Shown: positions 51,076 to 58,492 of the stretch, one piece after another
Layout of the letters: each line of letters begins with the position of its first letter
Numbering within the stretch: the first letter of the stretch is position 1
NCBI RefSeq assembly: GCF_044335535.1
Contig: NZ_JBIQVZ010000001.1
Location: 496,001 to 560,000, forward strand
Length of the DNA stretch: 64,000 bases
Source: Mariniflexile sp044335535
GTDB taxonomy: Bacteria; Bacteroidota; Bacteroidia; Flavobacteriales; Flavobacteriaceae
Reading direction: 5' to 3'
Notes under the pieces: generated by a model
Database searches by the model: none
The model's input: only the letters and a program-made list of their open reading frames with translations
Told to the model about the DNA's origin: nothing
Program-made: the position numbers and the translations under genes

Positions 51076-51155
51076 TATCATTAGGGTGAACTTACTATAT
51101 TAGCGTGGATATAAAGAAGCGGAACTATCTTAGTGGATTTTAAAATTTAAGATCT

Positions 51156-51259
51156 ATGAGAAAAAAAGAGAGATTACAGTTCAGAATTTAAAAGAAAAGC
51201 TGTAGAGTTAAGTTATGCTAGAGGTAGCATGCCGGGAACTAAATATTCCCAAATCTGCG
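51156..51259 (+). pseudogene. IS3-family transposase OrfA fragment
   Basis: Three consecutive frames give MRKKER, then DYSSEFKRKAVELSYARGS, then ACRELNIPKSAFR, the helix-turn-helix start of IS3-group OrfA (usual form 'RK.YSSEFK..AV.L......V..VC.EL.IP.S.LYRW'). There is one extra base near 51170 and a second disruption near 51228; the rest of OrfA and all of OrfB are gone. It is an old relic next to the tRNA-Gly locus. Confidence 0.7.
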
Positions 51260-51342
51260 TTCAGGGTAAACTTCTTCTTCCTTTTTAGACTCTCTAATAT
51301 TTTTGCTTAAAGTCTAAATCCCACAACTTTTTATCTTGAGCC

Positions 51343-51531
51343 CTTTTAATAACCACAAACTCAGCAAAAAAAAAGCCTCACCGTTTAAGTGAAACTTTTA
51401 GAGCGGGAGACCGGGTTCCCTTCGTCTGCGCTCAGGATAAACTTCTCACCCTACTCTTTTAATGACCACAAACTCAGCAAAAAAAAAGCCTCACCGTTTA
51501 AGTGAAGCTTTTAGAGCGGGAGACCGGGTTC
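51343..51531. repeat. Tandem duplication covering the tRNA-Gly 3' end and terminator
   Basis: Two copies of a 76-base unit at 51343-51418 and 51456-51531, offset 113 bases, nearly identical (about three differences). Each has ACCACAAACTCAGC, A9, the hairpin CCTCACCGTTTAAGTGAA and GCGGGAGACCGGGTTC. The right copy runs into the intact tRNA; the left copy has only its last 16 bases. Confidence 0.85.
51478..51510 (-). terminator. Terminator of tRNA-Gly
   Basis: On the minus strand GCTTCAC / GTGAGGC stem with a seven-base loop and T9 tail, just after the tRNA 3' end. Confidence 0.78.
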
Positions 51532-51587
51532 GAACCGGCGACATTCAGCTTGGAAGGCTGACGCTCTACCAACTGAGCTACTCCCGC
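51515..51587 (-). tRNA. tRNA-Gly (anticodon TCC)
   Basis: The 73-base gene on the minus strand folds into a standard cloverleaf: acceptor GCGGGAG/CTCCCGC, D-loop AGCTCAGTTGGTAGAGC, anticodon loop CTTCCAA with anticodon TCC, T-arm CCGGTTCGAACCCGG. The discriminator base is T, as usual for bacterial tRNA-Gly; CCA is not encoded. A 16-base copy of its 3' end lies 113 bases downstream. Confidence 0.97.
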
Positions 51588-51636
51588 AATTCTGACGCAA
51601 ATATATAAAAACAGTTTCTTAAGTAGCAAGAAAAAG

Positions 51637-52062
51637 TTATAGCTTTTTTAAAAAATGATAGCCTAAAATCTTAAAGCCTTCATTGTAATAAAATTTATGT
51701 GAAGCATGGTTACTTACATAAGTATTCAATTCGATTGATTCACAGCCATTTAATTTAGCATAATTATAAATCCATTTAAAAAATGCTTTACCTAAACCTT
51801 TTCCTCTATAAGCATCTTCTATATACACATGATCTATTTCTACGCTTTTACCTGAATAATGCCTTGTACAAAACCATAACCCACAAATGCCAATTATTTT
51901 GCTTTCATCATAAATACCTGCACATTCATAATTTTGATTTACCATTTCAGAAAACCGCTCTATTAAAACACTTGAAGGCACTTTATAATCGTTCAGTTTT
52001 TCAACCAAAGGAACTATAGTGTAAATCTCATCTTTTTCAATAATTTTAAACACAAAAGACAT
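51637..52062 (-). CDS. GNAT-family N-acetyltransferase
   Basis: This 141-residue acetyl-CoA-dependent transferase of the GNAT fold has strand IIGICGLWFCTRHYSGKS, VEIDHVYIEDAYRGKGLGKAFF (motif A with the RGKGLG pyrophosphate loop), ESIELNTYVSN and the C-terminal FYYNEGFKILGYHF. The substrate is unknown. It lies between tRNA-Gly and a second, divergent GNAT gene. Confidence 0.9.
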   Translation of the reverse strand: MSFVFKIIEKDEIYTIVPLVEKLNDYKVPSSVLIERFSEMVNQNYECAGIYDESKIIGICGLWFCTRHYSGKSVEIDHVYIEDAYRGKGLGKAFFKWIYNYAKLNGCESIELNTYVSNHASHKFYYNEGFKILGYHFLKKL

Positions 52063-52121
52063 CGCAATTTTTTATGTGAATATAAATATTTTAGACTGTT
52101 CAATACATCAAAAACATAATT

Positions 52122-52598
52122 TTGTTTATGTTTGACATAACCTATTTGTATCAAAACTTGAATTACATAATAAAACACATATCTGCAACAGAAGCTTACA
52201 CCATTAGACATCCTGTTTTACGAAATGACAAACCTATTGAATCTTGCATTTTTGATGGTGATAATTTAAGCTCGACTTTTCATTTGGGTGTTTTTATAGA
52301 CAAAAAATTAATAGGTGTTTGTTCTTTTTTTAAATGTAATCACCAATTACTTACCGAAGAATTTCAATACCAACTTAGAGGAATGGCTGTTTTAAACACC
52401 TATCAAAATAAAGGATTAGGCAACAAGATTTTAAATTATGGAGAAACCTTATTAAAGGAAAAAAACACAAACGTTATTTGGTGCAATGCCAGAGAAAAAG
52501 CCCTGAACTTCTACAAAAAAATGGGATATGAAATCATTGGGGAACCTTTTAACATTAAAGATATTGGTTTGCATTACGTGATGTGGAAAAAATTATAG
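52122..52598 (+). CDS. GNAT-family N-acetyltransferase
   Basis: This protein of about 158 residues has the core from IIKHISATEAYTIRHPVLR through LRGMAVLNTYQNKGLGNKIL (acetyl-CoA loop QNKGLG), IWCNAREKALNFYKKMGYEI and HYVMWKK. Homologues begin near IIKHISA, so the first 15 residues may not be translated and a non-ATG start near 52158 is possible. The substrate is unknown. It is divergent from the GNAT gene at 51637. Confidence 0.88.
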   Translation: MFMFDITYLYQNLNYIIKHISATEAYTIRHPVLRNDKPIESCIFDGDNLSSTFHLGVFIDKKLIGVCSFFKCNHQLLTEEFQYQLRGMAVLNTYQNKGLGNKILNYGETLLKEKNTNVIWCNAREKALNFYKKMGYEIIGEPFNIKDIGLHYVMWKKL

Positions 52599-52618
52599 AT
52601 AAAACCACAAACTATTTT

Positions 52619-52779
52619 AGAAACTGTTTAAGTTTTGTTTATTGATGCTTTTTTGAATTATTTTTGGATCAGATGAGGCGGATTTTTTTTAATAGCAGAG
52701 CTATTAGAAAAAAAATTCAACGAAATATGGGTCAAAAAGAAACAAAAAATGGCTTTTAGATAAAATTTAAACAGTTTCT
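52619..52779. repeat. MITE-like repeat B, copy 3 (divergent)
   Basis: This 161-base element with AGAAACTGTTTAAGTTTTG and inverse TAAAATTTAAACAGTTTCT ends has an interior different from copies 1 and 2 (TAGCAGAGCTATTAG in place of the 'agctatggacc' part). It starts 21 bases after a stop codon. Confidence 0.8.
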
Positions 52780-52813
52780 TAGTAATTTTATTTTTTTTAA
52801 GAAGCAAAAAAAA

Positions 52814-53599
52814 ATGAGAAGCAAAAACCTGAAGATTAGACTATTAATTGGTGCTGCCATTGCGCTCTTTTTCGTATTTAAAAGATGTAGCCAACAAGAA
52901 GTAAATCCCTATACCGGAAGAACCCAAACCATTTCAATGAGTTCGGATGAAGAAATTGCTATTGGGTTACAAAGTGCTCCACAAATGGCACAACAACACG
53001 GTGGTTTATACCCTAATAACGAATATCAGGCTTTTGTCGATAATGTTGGCAACAAATTAATTAATAATAGCATTGCGAAACAAACACCTTACAAATATGA
53101 ATTTCATTTATTGGCTGACCCTAATACCATAAATGCTTTTGCGCTTCCTGGAGGACAAGTTTTTATTACGTATGCTTTATTTTCGAAATTGGAAAACGAA
53201 GACCAGCTCGCAGGCGTTTTAGGGCATGAAATTGGGCATGTTTTAGGCAGGCATAGTGCCGAACGCATCGCAGAAAGCGACTATTGGCAAGGCTTAGCAA
53301 CCGCAGGCTCTGTTGGTGCCGATATGGGCGAAATGGTAGCAGGTATTGGACAAAACACCCTACTTACAAACGGTAGGGATGACGAATTGGAAAGTGATGA
53401 TTTAGGTGTGCTTTTTATGATTAAAGCTGGCTATAACCCAGAAGAAATGATCGGTGTTATGGAAATTTTAAAAGCTGCCGCAGGGCCCAATAGAATTCCT
53501 GAATTTCAAAGCACCCACCCAGATCCAGACAATAGAATAGAAAAAATTAAAGAGGCTATTTCCAAATACAAAAAAAACCCTGAAATACAGGGTTTTTAA
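52814..53599 (+). CDS. M48-family metallopeptidase (periplasmic)
   Basis: This 261-residue zinc peptidase of the LoiP/YggG-like group has an N-terminal helix (IRLLIGAAIALFFVF) followed by CSQQ, not a convincing lipobox. The catalytic motif is GHEIGHVLGRHSAER, with the third ligand in DELESDDLGV. FALPGGQVFITYALF precedes the active site and STHPDPDNRI ends the domain. Such enzymes handle misfolded outer-membrane proteins. The 3' end of the gene doubles as a terminator hairpin. Confidence 0.93.
   Translation: MRSKNLKIRLLIGAAIALFFVFKRCSQQEVNPYTGRTQTISMSSDEEIAIGLQSAPQMAQQHGGLYPNNEYQAFVDNVGNKLINNSIAKQTPYKYEFHLLADPNTINAFALPGGQVFITYALFSKLENEDQLAGVLGHEIGHVLGRHSAERIAESDYWQGLATAGSVGADMGEMVAGIGQNTLLTNGRDDELESDDLGVLFMIKAGYNPEEMIGVMEILKAAAGPNRIPEFQSTHPDPDNRIEKIKEAISKYKKNPEIQGF
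53575..53597 (+). terminator. Terminator overlapping the M48 stop codon
   Basis: AAACCCTG / CAGGGTTT stem with five-base loop and T5. The last codons and first base of the stop are inside it. Confidence 0.7.
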
Positions 53600-53657
53600 G
53601 AGTGACTAACTCAAAATAATTATCTAGAACTCATCTTGCTTTTTCTATTTCCTAAAA

Positions 53658-53673
53658 CCTGCCGGCCGGCAGG
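53658..53673. repeat. GC-rich palindrome
   Basis: CCTGCCGGCCGGCAGG, perfect over 16 bases, followed by CAGG. It stands out in the AT-rich background and resembles short repeats found between genes in many Bacteroidota. The rest of 53600-53820 shows no gene. Confidence 0.6.
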
Positions 53674-53820
53674 CAGGAATGACTAAAATTTATCCATATT
53701 TCGTTACTTTTTTATGTGTAACGATACTATGTCTTACAAAAAAAGCGTCTCATTTGTACGAATTTTATCTCATTTTCGGTTAAAAACAAAAAGTCAAAAT
53801 GAGTTCACAAAAAGATCTAA

Positions 53821-54210
53821 TTATTTTTTTGATAATGCTTGCTCAATAATAGCATAAGCATCGGTAGCACCATGTAATTCTGCATAGTCAGCTGCCGTCA
53901 TTTTTTTATCAGATTTTGCTTTCAAATTGGCTCCTTTAGCAATTAAAAGTTCTAAAATTTCAGTTCTGTTGTATTTAGCAGCATACATAACTGGAGTCAT
54001 ACCGTTAGATTTCTGATTTACATCTTCGCCTAACGACAATAATTTTTTAACAGTTTCTATATCGCCTTTAGCAATAGAAACACAAAATGAATTTACTTTG
54101 AAAACGGGTACTACGCTGTAATTTTCAACGTTTAAATTGGCTGTTTTTGCATGAACAGTTCCCATAGAGAAACATAATGCGATTGCAGAAAAAATGATTG
54201 TTTTTTTCAT
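53821..54210 (-). CDS. Ankyrin-repeat protein, exported
   Basis: This 129-residue protein has a signal peptide (IIFSAIALCFSMGTVHA), then about two and a half ankyrin repeats (FCVSIAKGDIETVKKLLSLG, MTPVMYAAKYNRTEILELLI, MTAADYAELHGATDAYAIIE). It is probably periplasmic and a protein-binding module. Unlike catalase-linked ankyrins, no partner gene is adjacent. The partner is unknown. Confidence 0.9.
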   Translation of the reverse strand: MKKTIIFSAIALCFSMGTVHAKTANLNVENYSVVPVFKVNSFCVSIAKGDIETVKKLLSLGEDVNQKSNGMTPVMYAAKYNRTEILELLIAKGANLKAKSDKKMTAADYAELHGATDAYAIIEQALSKK

Positions 54211-54426
54211 GATGAAAGATTTTTAATTTGATTAATGATTCGTTTTTTGATATATTAAAGAGACGACGGAAACTGCTATCCGTTACACAAAAAATAGTTT
54301 ATAACAGATTTTTAACGTTTAATTCACATATTTTTAACGGATTTCATATTTTTTAAGTTTCTTTTAAAAATGAAGTTTTCCAGTGTTTTTCAATTAGTTT
54401 TTCAATCGTATTCTACCAAACTTCAG

Positions 54427-54434
54427 TATCTTTG
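54427..54434 (+). promoter_or_regulatory. Candidate -7 box of gpmI
   Basis: TATCTTTG, 25 bases before the ATG at 54460. It lies inside the longer open frame, supporting the later start. Confidence 0.5.
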
Positions 54435-54459
54435 GGTTCAGTTAAAAATGTTAAAAACA

Positions 54460-55977
54460 ATGAATAAAAAAGTCATCTTAATGATACTTGACGGTTGGGG
54501 AAACTCTCCAGATCCTAAAGTTTCAGCTATCGATCATGCAAATACACCTTTCATAGATTCTTTATATAAAAAATACCCTTTCGCTACTTTAAGAACCGAT
54601 GGTTTACATGTTGGTTTACCAGAAGGACAAATGGGAAATAGCGAAGTCGGCCACATGAATTTAGGTGCTGGCAGAATTGTGTATCAAGATTTGGTTAAAG
54701 TTAATTTAGCTGTTAAAAACAAAACTTTAAATAACGAAAAAGTATTGGTGGATGCCTTTAACTATGCTAAAACCAATAATAAAGATGTTCATTTTTTAGG
54801 CTTATTAAGTGATGGCGGTGTACACTCGCACATAAAGCATTTATTTGGATTGATTGATGCTGCCAACGATTTTGGTCTTAAGAACACATACATTCATGCC
54901 TTTACAGATGGTCGTGATGTGGATCCAAAATCTGGATTTGGTTTTTTAACGGCATTAGAAAATCATTTAGAAAACACCAATACCAAATTGGCAACCGTAA
55001 CAGGACGTTATTATGCGATGGATAGAGATAAACGTTGGGAACGTGTAAAACTTGCCTATGATGCTTTAGTGAATAGTATTGGAGAAAAATCGACTAACGT
55101 TACAAAAACAGTTCAAAATAATTACGAAAATGATGTTACCGATGAGTTTATCAAACCAATCATTATGGTCGATAAAGCAGGTGAACCTGTTGCAAAAATT
55201 AAAGATGGTGATGTTGTTATCTTTTTTAATTTTAGAACAGACCGTGGTAGAGAACTAACCGAAGCCTTATCACAACAAGATTTTCATGAACAAAACATGC
55301 ATAAATTAAACTTGCATTATGTAACGCTTACAAATTACGACGATACCTATAAAAATGTAAACGTCATTTTCAATAAAGATAATTTAACTGAAACCTTAGG
55401 TGAGGTTTTAGAAAAATACAACAAAAAACAAATCCGTATAGCAGAAACCGAAAAATACCCACATGTTACTTTCTTTTTCTCTGGTGGACGCGAAGAACCT
55501 TTTAAAGGCGAAACCCGCATTTTACGAAACTCTCCAAAAGTGGCCACCTACGATTTAAAACCTGAAATGAGTGCTTACGAACTACGAGATGCCTTAATCC
55601 CCGAACTTCAAAAAGGTGAAGTAGATTTTGTGTGTTTAAATTTTGCTAATGGAGATATGGTCGGGCATACAGGTGTTATGGAAGCTGCTATTAAAGCTTG
55701 TGAAGCCGTAGATGTATGCGTAAAAGACGTAGTGACCACAGCTCTTGAAAATGGCTATACTACCCTACTTATTGCCGACCACGGAAACTGTGAAACCATG
55801 ATAAACCCAGATGGCACGCCAAATACAGCACACACAACAAACCCTGTTCCCATCATTTTAATTGATAAGGATTTAAAATCTATTGAAGATGGTGTTTTGG
55901 GAGATGTAGCTCCAACTATTTTAAAGCTAATTGGTGTAGAACAACCTGAGGCTATGACGCAACACGCTTTAGTATAG
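54460..55977 (+). CDS. gpmI: 2,3-bisphosphoglycerate-independent phosphoglycerate mutase
   Basis: Interconverts 3- and 2-phosphoglycerate in glycolysis using two Mn2+ ions. This 505-residue alkaline-phosphatase-fold enzyme has LMILDGWGNSPD, the phospho-serine in QMGNSEVGHMNLGAG, FTDGRDVDP, TVTGRYYAMDRD, FFNFRTDRGRE, FVCLNFANGDMVGHTG, LIADHGNCE and TAHTTNPVP. The start is set at 54460 (MNKKVILMILDGWG); an upstream in-frame ATG at 54370 would add 30 residues not seen in homologues. Confidence 0.97.
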   Translation: MNKKVILMILDGWGNSPDPKVSAIDHANTPFIDSLYKKYPFATLRTDGLHVGLPEGQMGNSEVGHMNLGAGRIVYQDLVKVNLAVKNKTLNNEKVLVDAFNYAKTNNKDVHFLGLLSDGGVHSHIKHLFGLIDAANDFGLKNTYIHAFTDGRDVDPKSGFGFLTALENHLENTNTKLATVTGRYYAMDRDKRWERVKLAYDALVNSIGEKSTNVTKTVQNNYENDVTDEFIKPIIMVDKAGEPVAKIKDGDVVIFFNFRTDRGRELTEALSQQDFHEQNMHKLNLHYVTLTNYDDTYKNVNVIFNKDNLTETLGEVLEKYNKKQIRIAETEKYPHVTFFFSGGREEPFKGETRILRNSPKVATYDLKPEMSAYELRDALIPELQKGEVDFVCLNFANGDMVGHTGVMEAAIKACEAVDVCVKDVVTTALENGYTTLLIADHGNCETMINPDGTPNTAHTTNPVPIILIDKDLKSIEDGVLGDVAPTILKLIGVEQPEAMTQHALV

Positions 55978-56001
55978 GGGTATTTAGAAAATAAATTATT
56001 G

Positions 56002-56009
56002 TACTTTTG
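56002..56009 (+). promoter_or_regulatory. Candidate -7 box
   Basis: TACTTTTG, 28 bases before the ATG at 56038. Confidence 0.45.
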
Positions 56010-56037
56010 CATTAAACCCAAATGTATTATGATTTAA

Positions 56038-56442
56038 ATGAAATTTACCGAACACTTAATTATTGCCGTTGATTTTGATGGCACCATAGTTGAAGACGTC
56101 TATCCTAAAATAGGAAAACCAATGATGTTTGCTTTTGAAACGCTGAAAAAACTTCAAGAACAAGGGCATCGTCTAATTTTATGGACTTACAGAAATGGTT
56201 CAAGATTAGACGAAGCCGTACGTTTTTGCGAAGAAAACGGCGTGCATTTTTATGCAGTAAATAAAAGTTTCCCTGAAGAAACATTCAATGATAACGTAAG
56301 TAGAAAAATTCATGCCGACTTATTTATAGATGATAGAAATATTGGTGGTTTTTTAGGCTGGGGAGAAATTTATCAAATGCTAACCAATACCAATCCACCA
56401 CTCCCTGAAAAGAAGAAAAGTCTTTTTAGTTTTTTCAAATAA
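56038..56442 (+). CDS. HAD-like phosphatase, BT0820 type
   Basis: This 134-residue small haloacid-dehalogenase-fold protein has AVDFDGTIVEDVYPKIG (motif I with both aspartates), LILWTYRNGSR, and DLFIDDRNIGGFLGW (acidic motif). It corresponds to the compact Bacteroidota proteins related to BT0820. Phosphate-ester hydrolysis is likely; the substrate is unknown. It is a separate unit between gpmI and map, with its own -7 box. Confidence 0.88.
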   Translation: MKFTEHLIIAVDFDGTIVEDVYPKIGKPMMFAFETLKKLQEQGHRLILWTYRNGSRLDEAVRFCEENGVHFYAVNKSFPEETFNDNVSRKIHADLFIDDRNIGGFLGWGEIYQMLTNTNPPLPEKKKSLFSFFK

Positions 56443-56495
56443 ACACATCAAAAAAACCGCTACCATCAATAAAAAGCCAATACCAGTATTTTAAG

Positions 56496-56503
56496 TATCT
56501 TTG
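56496..56503 (+). promoter_or_regulatory. Candidate -7 box of map
   Basis: TATCTTTG, 16 bases before the map ATG at 56520. Confidence 0.5.
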
Positions 56504-56519
56504 CCATTATTTTTTAAGT

Positions 56520-57338
56520 ATGATTATAGTAAAAACAAAAGAAGAAATAGAATTAATGCGCGAAAGTGCTTTAATCGTATCGAAAACATTAGGTGAAGTT
56601 GCAAAATCCATCAAACCAGGTGTTACCACTTTACAACTTGATAAAATTGCAGAAACCTGTATTAGAGATCACGGGGCAATCCCCGGTTTTTTAGGATTGT
56701 ATGATTTTCCAAACACCCTTTGCATGAGTCCGAACACCCAAGTGGTACACGGTATTCCGAATAACATACCTTTGGTAGAAGGCGATATTATTTCTATAGA
56801 TTGTGGTGCTTTAAAAAATGGTTTTTATGGTGATCATGCTTATACATTTGCTGTTGGAGCCATAGACCCCGAAACCGAAAAACTACTTCAAGTTACTAAA
56901 GAATCCTTGTATGTTGGTATTCGCGAATTTAAAGTAAACAATCGTGTAGGCGATGTTGGCTATGCCATACAAAAATATTGTGAAGACCACGGTTATGGTG
57001 TTGTTAGGGAATTAGTTGGTCATGGTTTGGGTCGAAAAATGCATGAAGACCCCGAAATGCCAAATTACGGCAAACGCGGTCGTGGTAAAAAGTTTGTGGA
57101 AGGCATGGTAGTTGCCATTGAACCCATGATTAATATGGGAACGCACCGTATTAAACAGCATAACGACGGTTGGACCATTACTACTTTAGACAATAAACCA
57201 AGTGCACATTTTGAACATGATGTTGCCATAGTGGATGGAAAACCAGAACTACTTTCAACCTTTTCTTATATTTATGAAGCTTTAGGTATTGAAAGCGATG
57301 AAGAAAATGAGTTTAGACAGAAGGCATTAGTACTTTAG
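56520..57338 (+). CDS. map: Methionine aminopeptidase, type I
   Basis: Removes the initiator methionine from nascent proteins. At 272 residues it has ISIDCGALKNGFYGDHAYTF (two aspartate ligands), VGHGLGRKMHEDPEMPN with the ligand histidine, VVAIEPMI and FEHDVAIVDG with the glutamates. It has no N-terminal extension. A GxxExxY cassette follows. It is away from the ribosomal-protein operon, where flavobacteria often keep another copy; I cannot tell if this is the only one. Confidence 0.95.
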   Translation: MIIVKTKEEIELMRESALIVSKTLGEVAKSIKPGVTTLQLDKIAETCIRDHGAIPGFLGLYDFPNTLCMSPNTQVVHGIPNNIPLVEGDIISIDCGALKNGFYGDHAYTFAVGAIDPETEKLLQVTKESLYVGIREFKVNNRVGDVGYAIQKYCEDHGYGVVRELVGHGLGRKMHEDPEMPNYGKRGRGKKFVEGMVVAIEPMINMGTHRIKQHNDGWTITTLDNKPSAHFEHDVAIVDGKPELLSTFSYIYEALGIESDEENEFRQKALVL

Positions 57339-57342
57339 CTAG

Positions 57343-57373
57343 CACACAGAGAATTCACGGAGTTTCGCAGAGA
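57343..57373. repeat. Left inverted repeat of the GxxExxY cassette
   Basis: CACAGAGAATTCACGGAG followed by TTTCGCAGAGA; it resembles the inverse of the tract at 57655-57693. Confidence 0.65.
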
Positions 57374-57376
57374 AAT

Positions 57377-57706
57377 ATGGAAGATAAATTAACTGGGGAA
57401 ATCATAGGTGCAGCAATTGAAGTTCACAAAAATTTAGGTCCTGGCTTGTTAGAATCCGCTTATCGAAATTGTTTGCATTATGAATTGACTGAAATGGGTT
57501 ATTCCGTTAAAAAAGAAGTAACACAACCTATCATTTATAAAGACATTAAGTTAGACCATGGTTATAGGATTGATTTGCTTGTAGAAAACTTAATTGTTAT
57601 TGAATCAAAGACTGTTAAAAAACGGGATAAAAAGATTCATAAACGATACCGATTAACTCTCTGTGAAACTCTTTTTCCTTGTGAATCTTTGTGTAACAAC
57701 TCATGA
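57377..57706 (+). CDS. GxxExxY-family protein, C-terminally altered
   Basis: This 109-residue protein has the family's defining motifs: GAAIEVHKNLGPGLLESAYRNC (G..E..Y), LHYELTEMGYSVKKEV, YRIDLLVENLIVIESKTV with the nuclease-like D...E-x-K residues. After VIESKTV normal members (about 125 residues) continue with a 'H.AQLLTYLKL....GLLINF' helix-strand end; here the sequence turns into KKRDKKIHKRYRLTLCETLF, encoded partly by the right flanking repeat. It is probably a truncated, non-functional copy. It ends overlapping the next gene by four bases. Confidence 0.75.
   Translation: MEDKLTGEIIGAAIEVHKNLGPGLLESAYRNCLHYELTEMGYSVKKEVTQPIIYKDIKLDHGYRIDLLVENLIVIESKTVKKRDKKIHKRYRLTLCETLFPCESLCNNS
57655..57693. 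repeat. Right inverted repeat of the GxxExxY cassette
   Basis: CTCTGTGAAACTCTTTTTCC followed by TTGTGAATCTTTGTG, partly inverse to the left tract and overlapping the 3' codons of the gene. Confidence 0.65.
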
Positions 57707-58491
57707 AAAAACTCTTCAAGTTCATTTTAAATTTAGTTCCAAGACCTATACTAATTAGGTTAAGCTACATAGCACGTCCTGTTTTAGCTTTCTTCTTAAA
57801 AGGCAATACTTTTACAGATCCTATTGACGGGAAATCCTTTAGAAGCTTTTTACCTTACGGTTACGGTAAACAACGCAATAATGTCTTATCACCTTCAACT
57901 TTAAGTTTAGAACGTCACAGGTTATTATGGCTATATTTAAAAAACGAAACCGATTTTTTTTCAGCAGATACTGAAACAAGTTCAGCACAGAGAAAAAAAG
58001 TGCTTCATTTTGCTCCAGAACAATGCTTTTTAAAACGCTTTAGAAAGCTGAAAAATTTAGACTATACTACAACAGACTTACTATCTCCAATTGCTGACGT
58101 TAAAGCCGATATTTGCAATCTACCTTTTCAAGACAATACCTATGATGTGATTCTTTGCAATCATGTTTTAGAACACATTCCAGATGACACAAAGGCGATG
58201 CAAGAATTGTATAGAGTAATGAAAGTTGGTGGTATGGGGATTTTTCAAATTCCTCAAGATTTAAATAGAGAAACAACTTTTGAAGACAACTCGATAACCG
58301 ATAAGAAAGAACGTGCTAAAATATTTGGACAATACGACCATGTACGGGTTTATGGGCGTGATTATTTTGACAAGTTAAGAGATATCGGCTTTAAGGTTGA
58401 AGCGGTTGACTATACAGCAACACTTTCTGCGGAAGCGATAGAAACCTACTGTTTAGCAAAAGGGGAAATAATTCCTATTGTCTATAAATAG
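57703..58491 (+). CDS. Class I SAM-dependent methyltransferase
   Basis: This 262-residue protein has an N-terminal hydrophobic helix (LVPRPILIRLSYIARPVLAF), then a methyltransferase domain where VLHFAPEQCFLKRFRKL replaces the usual glycine-rich SAM loop, with DYTTTDLLSPIADVKADICN, LPFQDNTYDVILCNHVLEHI (motif II) and QELYRVMKVGGMGIFQIP. The substrate is unknown; the FAPE start suggests a lipid- or sugar-modifying subgroup. It is convergent with apbE, the stops being two bases apart. Confidence 0.88.
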   Translation: MKKLFKFILNLVPRPILIRLSYIARPVLAFFLKGNTFTDPIDGKSFRSFLPYGYGKQRNNVLSPSTLSLERHRLLWLYLKNETDFFSADTETSSAQRKKVLHFAPEQCFLKRFRKLKNLDYTTTDLLSPIADVKADICNLPFQDNTYDVILCNHVLEHIPDDTKAMQELYRVMKVGGMGIFQIPQDLNRETTFEDNSITDKKERAKIFGQYDHVRVYGRDYFDKLRDIGFKVEAVDYTATLSAEAIETYCLAKGEIIPIVYK

Positions 58492-58492
58492 T

